Source: Pseudovibrio exalbescens | GTDB taxonomy: Bacteria; Pseudomonadota; Alphaproteobacteria; Rhizobiales; Stappiaceae | Reading direction: 5' to 3' | Length of the DNA stretch: 64,000 nt | Assembly (NCBI RefSeq): GCF_028737195.1 | Contig: NZ_JAQZAJ010000002.1 | Coordinates: forward strand, 620,001-684,000 | Part shown: piece by piece, positions 16,726-25,045 of the stretch | How positions within the stretch are numbered: position 1 is the stretch's first letter | Layout of the letters: the number at the start of each line of letters is the position of its first letter | The notes under the pieces: generated by a model | What the model saw: only the letters and a program-made list of their open reading frames with translations | Databases searched by the model: none | Told to the model about the DNA's origin: nothing | Made by a program: the position numbers and the translations under genes

Positions 16726-17090
16726 AAATTACCTCCCAGCAGATTGGTGCAGCAGCGCTGCGCAATGCTTTGAATTGTCATGACTATAGCAGCATTCTTG
16801 TAAGCTGCTTAAAGAAATCCGGGGGGCAGTATCCTCACCGGATATGGCAAGAATTGTTCCTTGCCTGCTTAACCAATCTCCACTAGCGTAACCTTTGAAG
16901 GACGGCGTCCCGTGATGGACTGAAAGAGAATCTGATTGCGGCCGACCCACCTCGGGGGCCAACGCCAGAGCTGTCTGAGCTGCGTGCGCTGGCCTTGGCG
17001 TGCGTTCCCAGATCTTTTTCGAACAATCACTCTGGCGTCTCCATTGGATCAGCGGGCCCCTATCCAGCCTTGCCAATTCGGGGAGAAACT
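16726..17090 (+). promoter_or_regulatory. Divergent promoter region and possible structured leader before the cobalamin genes
   Basis: 365 bases between the gcvR-like gene and the first gene of the B12 cluster. A 9-bp perfect inverted repeat, acgccagag (16962-16970) with ctctggcgt (17030-17038), would fold about 60 bases of G+C-rich RNA just upstream of the ribosome site. I looked for the conserved B12-box and gccactg core of a cobalamin riboswitch on both strands and did not recognise them. No open reading frame here looks real. Confidence 0.4.
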
Positions 17091-17327
17091 ATGAGATTTC
17101 TTTGTGGTGCCATTCTGGCCTCATGCTTTTCTGCTTCCTCAGCCCTTGCTCACCCCGGACATCTGGGGGAACTTGCGGGCCACAGTCATTGGGTTGGCGT
17201 TGGTGCCCTTGTTCTGGCCGGTCTTGTGGCGGCCATTGCAATGAAGACCAAGAAGAAGAAAACCGAGGAACAGCAACAGCCTCAAGACGCTGAAGCCGCC
17301 GACGCAGATGTGGCGGAGAAGGCATGA
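17091..17327 (+). CDS. Small His-containing membrane protein heading the cobalamin cluster (DUF6732-like)
   Basis: A 78-aa protein with a signal peptide (to about residue 20), a short His-rich segment directly after it (H-P-G-H-L-G-E-L-A-G-H-S-H, about 21-33), one transmembrane helix (about 35-52), and a Lys- then Glu/Ala-rich tail. The mature N-terminus resembles that of HupE/UreJ-type metal proteins, where H-P-G-H follows the signal peptide. It overlaps cbiX by 4 bases, so a role in cobalt handling at the membrane is likely but inferred. The ATG at 17091 follows ggggag. Confidence 0.75.
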   Translation: MRFLCGAILASCFSASSALAHPGHLGELAGHSHWVGVGALVLAGLVAAIAMKTKKKKTEEQQQPQDAEAADADVAEKA

Positions 17328-18481
17328 TGGCCAAGACCGACGCGAAAATTGGTGTGATGATCTGCGGTCATGGCAGTCGCAATCGCGCCGCTGTGGGCGA
17401 GTTTGCACGGCTGGCCGAGGGTTTGCGCACACGCTTCACTGATTGGCCTGTTGACTATGGCTATCTGGAGTTTGCCAACCCGGTCATTCACAGCGGGCTG
17501 GACAATCTGCGTCAGGCAGGCGCCACGCGCATTCTGGCTGTGCCCGGCATGTTGTTTGCTGCTGGTCATGCCAAGAACGACATTCCCTCCGTCTTGAATA
17601 CCTATCAGGCGCAACACCCTGAAATCACGATCGAATATGGCCGTGAACTCGCCGTGGACACCCGTATGGTTCGTGCCGCAGGGGCGCGTGTTACCGAGGC
17701 GCTGGAAACCGCAGAAACCGAAGTTCCGCGCGAAGAAACCCTCTTGGTCGTCGTTGGCCGTGGAGCTTCTGACCCGGATGCCAACTCCAATGTCGCAAAG
17801 ATCACCCGTCTGTTATGGGAGGGCATGGGCTTTGGTTGGGCGGAAACAGCTTATTCTGGCGTTACGTTCCCGCTGGTGGAGCCTGCTTTGGAGCACGCCG
17901 TCAAGCTTGGCTACAAGCGCATCGTCGTGTTCCCGTATTTCCTTTTCAACGGCGTTTTGGTGCAGCGCATCTACAACTACACAGATGAAGTTGCCGACCG
18001 CTATCCGGAGATCGAGTTTCTGAAGGCCGGATACCTGAACGATCATCCGCTGGTCATCGATACCATGCAGGAGCGGGTCATGGAGATTCTTGAAGGCAAG
18101 AACACCATGAACTGCCAGCTCTGCAAGTACCGTGAGCAGGTACTGGGCTTTGAGGCAGAAATCGGCCAGCCTCAGGAAAGCCATCACCACCACGTGGAAG
18201 GTCTGGGGGAAGAGGCTGAGTGCAAGCTCTGTGATGAAATCTGCACAGGTGCCTGTGACAGGAAGGGCGCCGACAAGGTCGGCCATGGCCATGGTCACGA
18301 TCATGCTCAAGGGCACGGACATCCTCACGGAGATGGGCACGGTCATCATCATCACCATGCACACGATCACGACCACCACCACGGCCATGATCACAGCCAC
18401 GATCACGGGCATCACCATCACCCTTATCCCCATCGGGACCACCCATTGGGGCCGAAATCCATGTTGAAGGGCCCGCGGTAG
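17324..18481 (+). CDS. cbiX: Sirohydrochlorin cobaltochelatase CbiX with Cys motifs and His-rich tail
   Basis: Inserts Co2+ into sirohydrochlorin, the entry step of the cobalt-early B12 route. Two chelatase repeats are seen: an N-terminal I-C-G-H-G-S-R-N motif (metal His near residue 15) and a second half starting L-V-V-V-G-R-G-A-S-D-P, with F-P-Y-F-L-F-N-G-V-L-V near 205. After residue 260 comes a tail absent from short CbiX: a cysteine motif M-N-C-Q-L-C, then E-C-K-L-C-D-E-I-C-T-G-A-C, and about 60 residues dominated by His, Gly and Asp. Long CbiX proteins with M-x-C-x-x-C plus a His tail are known to bind an Fe-S centre and metals. Overlaps the previous gene. Confidence 0.94.
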   Translation: MMAKTDAKIGVMICGHGSRNRAAVGEFARLAEGLRTRFTDWPVDYGYLEFANPVIHSGLDNLRQAGATRILAVPGMLFAAGHAKNDIPSVLNTYQAQHPEITIEYGRELAVDTRMVRAAGARVTEALETAETEVPREETLLVVVGRGASDPDANSNVAKITRLLWEGMGFGWAETAYSGVTFPLVEPALEHAVKLGYKRIVVFPYFLFNGVLVQRIYNYTDEVADRYPEIEFLKAGYLNDHPLVIDTMQERVMEILEGKNTMNCQLCKYREQVLGFEAEIGQPQESHHHHVEGLGEEAECKLCDEICTGACDRKGADKVGHGHGHDHAQGHGHPHGDGHGHHHHHAHDHDHHHGHDHSHDHGHHHHPYPHRDHPLGPKSMLKGPR

Positions 18482-18482
18482 C

Positions 18483-19139
18483 ATGGCCGGGTCTGGCAAG
18501 CGCACCTATGTGAGCGATCCAACGCAAATATACCGGGATTCTTTCAAAATCGTGCGTCGGGAAACGCAACTGGATCACCTCCCGGAGAGCCTCCACAAAA
18601 CGGCTATCCGGTTGGTTCATGCCTGTGGCATGCTGGAGATTGTGAAGGATCTGGAGGCCTCCCCGGATGTGGCGCAGCGTGCTGCAGCCGCGCTGGTGGC
18701 AGGTGCGCCAATTCTCACGGATGTGGAGATGGTGGCTCACGGCGTTATCCGTCGTCATTTACCTAAAGAAAACAAGGTGTTGTGCACCTTGTCTGATCCG
18801 CGTGTGCCAGAGCTTGCCGAGCGGATCTGCAACACCCGATCAGCTGCCGCAGTCGAGCTTTGGAAAGACCATCTGGAAGGAGCCGTCGTCGCCATTGGTA
18901 ATGCGCCGACCGCCTTGTTCCATTTGTTGGATTTATTGGAGGAGGGATGGCCGAAACCCGCAGTAATCCTCGGGTTTCCCGTTGGCTTCGTGGGGGCAAG
19001 TGAATCCAAACAGGCCTTGATTGAGCAGGAAATGGGCCTTCCGTTTTTAACACTCAAAGGCCGAAAAGGGGGCTCGGCCTTGGCAGCCGCCGCTGTAAAT
19101 GGCTTGGCTGCAGGCCTGCGCGAGGAAGAAGATGGCTGA
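18483..19139 (+). CDS. cobH: Precorrin-8X / cobalt-precorrin-8 methylmutase
   Basis: Moves the C11 methyl group to C12 to give (cobyrinic acid or hydrogenobyrinic acid). The 218-aa protein has the family pattern: I-R-L-V-H-A-C-G-M at residues about 40-48 with the catalytic His, L-V-A-G-A-P-I-L-T-D-V-E-M-V with the Asp/Thr pocket, and the C-terminal G-F-P-V-G-F-V-G-A-x-E-S-K motif. It starts one base after cbiX and ends inside the start of cobL. Confidence 0.95.
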   Translation: MAGSGKRTYVSDPTQIYRDSFKIVRRETQLDHLPESLHKTAIRLVHACGMLEIVKDLEASPDVAQRAAAALVAGAPILTDVEMVAHGVIRRHLPKENKVLCTLSDPRVPELAERICNTRSAAAVELWKDHLEGAVVAIGNAPTALFHLLDLLEEGWPKPAVILGFPVGFVGASESKQALIEQEMGLPFLTLKGRKGGSALAAAAVNGLAAGLREEEDG

Positions 19140-20349
19140 AGCACTCAGCGCCCCTTGGCTCACCATCATCGGCATTGGTGAAGACGGCGAGGACGGGTTA
19201 TCCCCTCTCGCAAAGGCTGCATTGCGCCAGGCCGATGTTATTTACGGCGGAGAGCGCCATCACGTGCTGACCCCCTCGGGCATGGGGGAGCGGCGAGTTT
19301 GGCCTTCACCATTTTCCAAGAGTTTTGAAGAGCTTGAGGCCTTGCGAGGCCGTTCGGTTGTGGTGCTGGCCTCGGGTGACCCCATGTGGTTTGGCGCGGG
19401 GTCCACGCTGCTGTCTCGGTTTGCGCGCGAAGAAGTTATCCTCCTGCCCGGTCTTTCTGCTTTCGCACTTGCCGCGGCCCGTATGGGCTGGCCCCTGCAG
19501 AAGGTGGAGACCATCAGCTTGCACGGCCGCCCCCTGGATACCCTTCGACTGTTCCTTTATCCGGGCGCAAAAATCTTGGCCCTGACCAGCGACGGCACCA
19601 CACCGAACCAGATCGCCGACATTCTTGCTGATGAAGGGTATGGCGCTAGCAGATTGATAGTGCTCGAAAATTTGGGATCTCCCGGAGAGCGGGTGATCGG
19701 AGGAGAGGCGGAACAGTTCAACATGCAGGTTGGCGATCTGAACACAGTTGCAATTGAAGTCTTGCCGATTGCCAACACACCGCTACGACCGCGCACACCG
19801 GGTCTTCCAGATGAGGCGTTTCGTCATGATGGCAAACTGACAAAGCGGGAAGTCCGGTCCGTAACCCTTTCAAAACTATGTGTAATTCCGGGACAATTGC
19901 TGTGGGATGTTGGTGCGGGCTGTGGCTCTGTCGCCATTGAGTGGTTGCGTGCAGCACACAATACAAAGGCCATCGCCATCGAGCCGAATGACCAACGTGC
20001 CATGATGATGATGGCAAACGCCGCCAGCTTGGGCGTTCCTCAGCTCGATCTCCGTCAAGTTACTGCGCCAGAAGGACTTTCCGACCTTCCCGACCCAGAC
20101 GCAATCTTTATTGGCGGTGGCCTCACAGCGCCTGGCATGGTGCAAACCTGCCATGAAAGGCTGAAGTCTGGCGGGCGTTTGGTTGCCAATGCTGTAACCT
20201 TGGAGGGGGAGGCCGTGCTTATGGCGTCTTGGCAGAAGTACGGCGGTGACCTGACCCGAATGGCAGTTTCAAGAATAGCGCCGGTCGGTGCTTTCTCAGG
20301 CTGGAAGCCAATGATGCAAGTTACACAATGGAGCATGGTGAAGGCATGA
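19132..20349 (+). CDS. cobL: Precorrin-6Y C5,15-methyltransferase (CbiE-CbiT fusion)
   Basis: Bifunctional enzyme that methylates C5 and C15 and decarboxylates the acetate chain at C12. The N-terminal CbiE half (about 1-200) begins I-I-G-I-G-E-D-G and has A-S-G-D-P-M-W-F-G; the C-terminal CbiT half (about 210-405) has the SAM motif L-L-W-D-V-G-A-G-C-G-S-V-A-I-E-W. The ATG at 19132 follows gaggaag; an in-frame ATG at 19099 lies deep in cobH and is less likely. Ends with an ATGA overlap onto cobI. Confidence 0.95.
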   Translation: MAEALSAPWLTIIGIGEDGEDGLSPLAKAALRQADVIYGGERHHVLTPSGMGERRVWPSPFSKSFEELEALRGRSVVVLASGDPMWFGAGSTLLSRFAREEVILLPGLSAFALAAARMGWPLQKVETISLHGRPLDTLRLFLYPGAKILALTSDGTTPNQIADILADEGYGASRLIVLENLGSPGERVIGGEAEQFNMQVGDLNTVAIEVLPIANTPLRPRTPGLPDEAFRHDGKLTKREVRSVTLSKLCVIPGQLLWDVGAGCGSVAIEWLRAAHNTKAIAIEPNDQRAMMMMANAASLGVPQLDLRQVTAPEGLSDLPDPDAIFIGGGLTAPGMVQTCHERLKSGGRLVANAVTLEGEAVLMASWQKYGGDLTRMAVSRIAPVGAFSGWKPMMQVTQWSMVKA

Positions 20350-21068
20350 GCGGAACCCTTTATGGCGTCGGCCTCGGGCCCGGTGACCCGGAGCTCGTCA
20401 CCCTGAAAGCCCATCGCCTTATCACGCAGGCCCGCGTCATCGCCTACCCGAAAGCGGAGGGCGCGCCTAGCTTCGCACGCGCAATCGCTGAAGGCTACAT
20501 TGCTGAAAACACAATGGAAATACCGATTGAAATGCCCATGCGTGCAGATCGCGTCCCAGCAAGGGAGGTCTATGACAGGGCCTCAGCGCAAATCAGCGAG
20601 GTGCTTCGCGGGGGCAGAGATGTGGTGGTTTTGTGTGAGGGAGACCCATTCCTGTTTGGCTCCTTCATGTATTTGTATGAACGCCTTAGCGCTGAGTTTC
20701 AGGTTGTTGTGGTGCCGGGCGTTTCCTCGGTCACCGCATGCGCAGCCGCTTTGGGACGCCCGCTGTCTGCCCGCAACGACACCCTCACGGTCTTGCCCGC
20801 AACGCTTTCGGATGAAGAGTTGGAACAACACCTGCTGAACAGCAGTTCGCTCGCTATCATGAAGGTAGGACGTCATCTGAGCAGAATTAAAGCGTTGCTG
20901 GAAAAGAACAATCTGGTCGATCATGCCGGTTATGTAGAACGTGCCAGCCTTGCTGAGCAAAAGGTGATGCCGTTGACTGAGCAAGACGAAGACAATGCAC
21001 CCTATTTCTCTATGGTGTTGGTTTATAAGGGAGAAGAGGCGTGGATGCTTCCCCGGCAATCGTCCTGA
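20346..21068 (+). CDS. cobI: Precorrin-2 / cobalt-precorrin-2 C20-methyltransferase
   Basis: SAM-dependent methylation at C20. The start is the ATG in the ATGA overlap with cobL. The 240-aa protein shows the tetrapyrrole methylase signatures G-V-G-L-G-P-G-D-P-E-L-V-T-L-K-A near the N-terminus, V-V-L-C-E-G-D-P-F-L-F-G-S-F-M-Y near 95-110, and V-V-P-G-V-S-S-V-T-A. The length fits CobI/CbiL. The next gene starts 28 bases before its stop. Confidence 0.95.
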   Translation: MSGTLYGVGLGPGDPELVTLKAHRLITQARVIAYPKAEGAPSFARAIAEGYIAENTMEIPIEMPMRADRVPAREVYDRASAQISEVLRGGRDVVVLCEGDPFLFGSFMYLYERLSAEFQVVVVPGVSSVTACAAALGRPLSARNDTLTVLPATLSDEELEQHLLNSSSLAIMKVGRHLSRIKALLEKNNLVDHAGYVERASLAEQKVMPLTEQDEDNAPYFSMVLVYKGEEAWMLPRQSS

Positions 21069-22897
21069 TCAATCCGATCGGTCTCAAATGCGCCCAAAAA
21101 ATTCAGGCGAGTTTGACCGGAGCACAGCTCCATATCCTTGCTGAAAAATGCAGCCCGACCAAGGGGATTGCGAGCATGGAGTTCAGCGATGTGGGCAAGC
21201 ACCTGCGTACTCTGTTCGCAGCGGGCACTCCCATTATCGGTGTGTGTGCTTCAGGCATTTTAATCCGCTTGCTTGCGCCTGTTTTGGGCCAAAAAGCCGA
21301 GGAGCCGCCCGTACTTGCCGTCTCCGAAGATGGTGCCAGCGTTGTTCCGCTTCTTGGCGGCCACAGGGGTGCCAATCGGTTAGCGCGCACAATTGCGGGT
21401 CTCACGGGCGGGCATGCCGCCATCACCACCGCTGGTGAAACTGCGCTGGGCGTTGCACTGGATGAACCACCTCCGGGATGGGAGCTGGCCAACCCACAAC
21501 ATGCCAAGGGCTTCATGGCGAAACTTCTGGCAGGACAGGCGACGCGCCTTGAAGGCGAAGCTGACTGGCTGGCGGACAGCGCGATTGCGTTCAGCAGCAA
21601 TGCGGATCTCAGCATCATAGTTGGTAGTGCACCGTGCGTAGCGACGCCTCAAACCCTTGTGTATCATAGGAAAACTCATGTGGTGGGGCTTGGAAGTGCC
21701 CGCGGTTGCAGCTTTGATGAACTGAAAAAGCTGGTTGATGACACTTTGAAAGAGGCAGGAATTGCTATCGGAGCCGTTGCCGCCTTTACCAGTCTGGACC
21801 TAAAGGCCGACGAACCGGCCATGAACCAATTGGCCGCCCACTACGGCAAGCCATTCCGTGTCTTTTCGAAGGAGGAACTGCTGGCTCAGGCAGGGCGTTT
21901 GCAAAATCCCTCCGACGTGGTGCGGGATGAAGTGGGGGTGCCGGGTGTTTGCGAAGGGGCCGCACTGGCCGCTGTTGGAACAGAAGGCCGCCTTGTTGTA
22001 GCGAAGCGCAAATCTGCAAATGCCACGGTCGCCATCGCTGAAGCCCCAGAGACATTGGACCCAAACAGCTTCGGTCGCGCCCGAGGCCGCCTTTTGGTTG
22101 TAGGGATTGGCCCCGGCTGCGAGGAGTGGCGCACGCCGGAAGTCAGCAGGTTCCTGCAAGAAGCGGAAGAAGTAGTGGGTTACAGCCTCTACCTTGACTT
22201 GGTCGCATCGCTCATCACCAGCAAAACGCGTTACGCATTTCCGCTTGGTGCAGAAGAAGACCGGGTGCGTTTTGCTTTGGAAAGGGCAGCGGCGGGAAAG
22301 ACAGTCGCGTTGGTATGCTCCGGAGATAGTGGCATCTACGCTATGGGAGCACTGGTCTACGAACTTATTGATCGTGAAGAGAAAAACGGCGGAGTTAGTG
22401 ATGCCGCGCGGCGGGTTGAGGTCACATCTTCGCCCGGTGTATCTGCCATGGTCGCACTCAGCAACCGCTGTGGTGCACCGCTCGGCCATGATTTCTGCGC
22501 CATTTCCCTATCGGATTTGCTGACGCCTTGGGAAACCATCGTACAGCGTATCGAAGGGGCCGCCCTCGCCGACTTCACAATCGGTTTTTACAATCCGGTG
22601 TCAAAGCGGCGTCGAACCCAGCTCGCCTATGCCAAAGATGTTCTGTTGAAGCATCGACCAGCGGATACGCCTGTCGTTTTGGGCGCCAACATTGGCCGCA
22701 CGGAAGAGAAGATCATCACGACCACCCTCGGAGCACTTGAGGTCGATGACGTCGACATGCTCACAACGGTGCTGGTGGGAAGCAGTCAGACCCGTAGAGG
22801 CGGAGATGGTGTGTCCAGAGACTTTGTCTACACGCCACGGGGCTATTCAAAAAAGATTGATGCGGGCAAGCTGCCGAACTCGGAGGATGCGGTGTGA
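21041..22897 (+). CDS. cbiG-cobJ: Fused cobalt-precorrin-5A hydrolase (CbiG) and precorrin-3B C17-methyltransferase (CobJ)
   Basis: A 618-aa two-enzyme protein. Residues about 1-325 match CbiG: N-terminal A-I-V-L-I-N-P-I-G, a central G-A-N-R-L-A-R-T-I-A segment, and a C-terminal CbiG_C region with V-V-G-L-G-S-A-R-G-C-S and the A-A-H-Y-G-K-P motif. CbiG opens the delta-lactone and releases the C2 fragment in the oxygen-independent route. Residues about 345-612 match CobJ/CbiH, beginning V-V-G-I-G-P-G and containing V-C-S-G-D-S-G-I-Y-A-M-G and S-S-P-G-V-S-A-M-V-A-L. Such a fusion links ring contraction and lactone opening. GTG start with a gggagaag site, inside the end of cobI. Confidence 0.94.
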   Translation: MDASPAIVLINPIGLKCAQKIQASLTGAQLHILAEKCSPTKGIASMEFSDVGKHLRTLFAAGTPIIGVCASGILIRLLAPVLGQKAEEPPVLAVSEDGASVVPLLGGHRGANRLARTIAGLTGGHAAITTAGETALGVALDEPPPGWELANPQHAKGFMAKLLAGQATRLEGEADWLADSAIAFSSNADLSIIVGSAPCVATPQTLVYHRKTHVVGLGSARGCSFDELKKLVDDTLKEAGIAIGAVAAFTSLDLKADEPAMNQLAAHYGKPFRVFSKEELLAQAGRLQNPSDVVRDEVGVPGVCEGAALAAVGTEGRLVVAKRKSANATVAIAEAPETLDPNSFGRARGRLLVVGIGPGCEEWRTPEVSRFLQEAEEVVGYSLYLDLVASLITSKTRYAFPLGAEEDRVRFALERAAAGKTVALVCSGDSGIYAMGALVYELIDREEKNGGVSDAARRVEVTSSPGVSAMVALSNRCGAPLGHDFCAISLSDLLTPWETIVQRIEGAALADFTIGFYNPVSKRRRTQLAYAKDVLLKHRPADTPVVLGANIGRTEEKIITTTLGALEVDDVDMLTTVLVGSSQTRRGGDGVSRDFVYTPRGYSKKIDAGKLPNSEDAV

Positions 22898-23670
22898 CGG
22901 TTTACTTTATCGGCGCAGGGCCCGGTGATCCTGATCTCATCACGGTAAAGGGGCTGCGGCTCATCAAGCAATGTCCAGTAAACCTCTATGCCGGGTCTTT
23001 GGTGCCAGCGGCAATCGTGGCTGCAGCCCCGCCTGATGCGCTGGTGATCGACACAGCTTCACTGACACTGGATGAAATCATTGCGCACATTGTGGAGGCC
23101 CATGCGCAAAAAAAAGATGTAGCGCGCGTACATTCGGGAGACCCGTCAATCTATGGCGCGACGGCGGAGCAGATGCGCCGTTTGGATCAGTTGAACATCC
23201 CCTATGAAGTCGTGCCCGGCGTTCCGGCATTTGCGGCAGCAGCGGCAGCACTGAAAACCGAGCTCACACTTCCAGAGGTCGCGCAGACGGTGATTGTCAC
23301 GCGCACCTCCATGAAATCCTCAGGCATGCCTGAGGGGGAGGATCTGGAGACGCTCGGGAGAAGCGGCGCAACGCTTGCGATCCATCTAAGTATCAGGAAC
23401 ATCTCGGAAATTCAGCGTACACTGTCCCCGCTTTATGGTGAGGACTGCCCGGTGGTCGTGGCCTATCGCGTGGGCTGGCCAGACGAAACCTTCGTGCGCG
23501 GTACACTGGCCACCATCCGGGACCAGGTCCGCAAACAGAAGATTACCCGAACGGCCCTGATCTTCGTCGGCCCGGCTCTAAGCAAGGCGCAGGACTTCAG
23601 GGACAGCGCGCTATATGACGCCGAGCATGTGCATGTGCTCCGCCCAAAGCGCAAGGTCGCTGAGGGCTGA
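22894..23670 (+). CDS. cobM: Precorrin-4 / cobalt-precorrin-4 C11-methyltransferase
   Basis: SAM-dependent methylation at C11. The 258-aa protein starts at a GTG that overlaps the previous stop. It has V-Y-F-I-G-A-G-P-G-D-P-D-L-I-T-V-K-G, then V-H-S-G-D-P-S-I-Y-G-A-T, Y-E-V-V-P-G-V-P-A-F-A and a T-R-T-S-M-K-S-S-G-M-P block with the substrate-contact residues found in CobM/CbiF. Last gene of the plus-strand run; it converges on cobB. Confidence 0.95.
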   Translation: MTVYFIGAGPGDPDLITVKGLRLIKQCPVNLYAGSLVPAAIVAAAPPDALVIDTASLTLDEIIAHIVEAHAQKKDVARVHSGDPSIYGATAEQMRRLDQLNIPYEVVPGVPAFAAAAAALKTELTLPEVAQTVIVTRTSMKSSGMPEGEDLETLGRSGATLAIHLSIRNISEIQRTLSPLYGEDCPVVVAYRVGWPDETFVRGTLATIRDQVRKQKITRTALIFVGPALSKAQDFRDSALYDAEHVHVLRPKRKVAEG

Positions 23671-23698
23671 GCTGGCTTTGTTGCCAGTGGCTTGCCGA

Positions 23699-25039
23699 CT
23701 ACCAGTCGGCCCCGCGCTCGCTGATCACATGCGCGAAGGACCCTGCAACACGGTTTCTGACAAGCCCGATGTTTCCAAGTGGATGACGCTCAGAGTCGGC
23801 AGAAGAAAACAGAGGGGCGGCCTCTCCTTCACGCAAAATAGTGGCATAGTGAAACTCGTGGGCAGACAGATGTGTTTTCCATGGCAACAGCGCATCAGCA
23901 GCAGGCAGCAGGTGCAGCCTGCGATAGCCAAGATGCAGCTTGCGTTCAGCAAAGCTTGTTTCAAGCGGCAGGAACCCAAGCATGGGATGGCTGATGCCAT
24001 CAGCACCTGTTACAGCGTCTCCCAGAACCATGTAGCCGCCGCACTCGCCGTAAATCAGGGCATTGCGGTCTTTTGCAGCAGTCATTTTGGCTTTGAATTC
24101 AGCCGCTTGTGAAAGTGTCTCCAGATGCAGTTCCGGATAACCGCCGGGCAGGAAAACCGCATCGGCGTCCGCTGCCGGGCCCTCGTTGTTCAAAGGGGAG
24201 AATAGCTGTATTTCCGCGCCCAAATCCTGCCAGTCCTGCAACATGTGCGGATAGCTGAAAGCAAAGGCGAGATCATGAGCAACGGCAATGCGCTGCCCCA
24301 AGGGCGCAAGCTTGTTTGAAACGCTGGCCTTCTTGTGTTCCTGCTCTGGAATGCAAAGCGGGCGGCCAATGCGTTGAAGAACTGAAAGGTCCATCTGTTC
24401 CTCTGCAACCCGCCCCGCTGCGACGAGAAAATCCTCAAGATCAGTCCGTTCCTGCGCCTGAACGAGGCCAAGGTGACGGTCTTCCAGTTTGATTTCTGCA
24501 TCCCGGTAGACAACACCGAGCACAGGCACGGAGTTGATCTGCAATGCCCGGCGTAGGAGTGTTGCATGGCGCGGGGAGCCAACCCGATTAAGTATGACCC
24601 CCGCAATTTTCGGAGACTTTCGGAAGGTGCAGAAGCCATGCACGAGCGCTGCAACTGATTGGGCCTGCTTGGCACAGTCGACGACCAGCACCACTGGCAG
24701 GCCGAGCTGCGCGGCTAGGTCAGCAGCAGAACCTGTGTCGTCTGCCGCGCCATCAAACAAACCCATCGCAGCTTCAACGATCAGCAGTTCCTTGCCATGG
24801 GTGTGTTGAGCAACCAGCGAAGAAATGCGCACCGGCGTCATGCCCCACGCATCCAGGTTGATGCACTCTGCACCGGAAGCGGCGCTGTGAAATGCCGGAT
24901 CGATGTAGTCCGGGCCAGACTTGGCGGAAACAACGGAAACGCCTCGGTCACGAAATGCGCGCAACAGAGCCAGGGTGATGGTCGTCTTGCCTGCGCCAGA
25001 GGAGGGGGCAGCGACAACAAAACCGCGAGCGATGGTCAT
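23699..25039 (-). CDS. cobB: Cobyrinate / hydrogenobyrinate a,c-diamide synthase
   Basis: Glutamine- and ATP-dependent amidation of the a and c side chains (CobB/CbiA family, 446 aa). The N-terminal half has a deviant Walker A, S-S-G-A-G-K-T-T, at about residues 13-20, and the S-A-K-S-G-P-D-Y-I-D-P-A-F-H motif. The C-terminal class I glutaminase domain has G-G-Y-P-E-L and the catalytic Cys in Y-G-E-C-G-G-Y-M. Since cbiX, cbiG and cbiD are present, the CbiA role on cobalt-containing substrate is more likely. Paired with cobA on the minus strand, 6 bases apart. Confidence 0.94.
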   Translation of the reverse strand: MTIARGFVVAAPSSGAGKTTITLALLRAFRDRGVSVVSAKSGPDYIDPAFHSAASGAECINLDAWGMTPVRISSLVAQHTHGKELLIVEAAMGLFDGAADDTGSAADLAAQLGLPVVLVVDCAKQAQSVAALVHGFCTFRKSPKIAGVILNRVGSPRHATLLRRALQINSVPVLGVVYRDAEIKLEDRHLGLVQAQERTDLEDFLVAAGRVAEEQMDLSVLQRIGRPLCIPEQEHKKASVSNKLAPLGQRIAVAHDLAFAFSYPHMLQDWQDLGAEIQLFSPLNNEGPAADADAVFLPGGYPELHLETLSQAAEFKAKMTAAKDRNALIYGECGGYMVLGDAVTGADGISHPMLGFLPLETSFAERKLHLGYRRLHLLPAADALLPWKTHLSAHEFHYATILREGEAAPLFSSADSERHPLGNIGLVRNRVAGSFAHVISERGADW

Positions 25040-25045
25040 GGGATG

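Noticed and set aside
16726-17090. Cobalamin riboswitch before the B12 genes
   Set aside because: The expected conserved core and B12 box were not recognisable on either strand; kept only as an unassigned leader.
17813-18505. Minus-strand frame opposite the His-rich tail of cbiX
   Set aside because: Its Met/Val-rich sequence is only the complement of His codons in cbiX.
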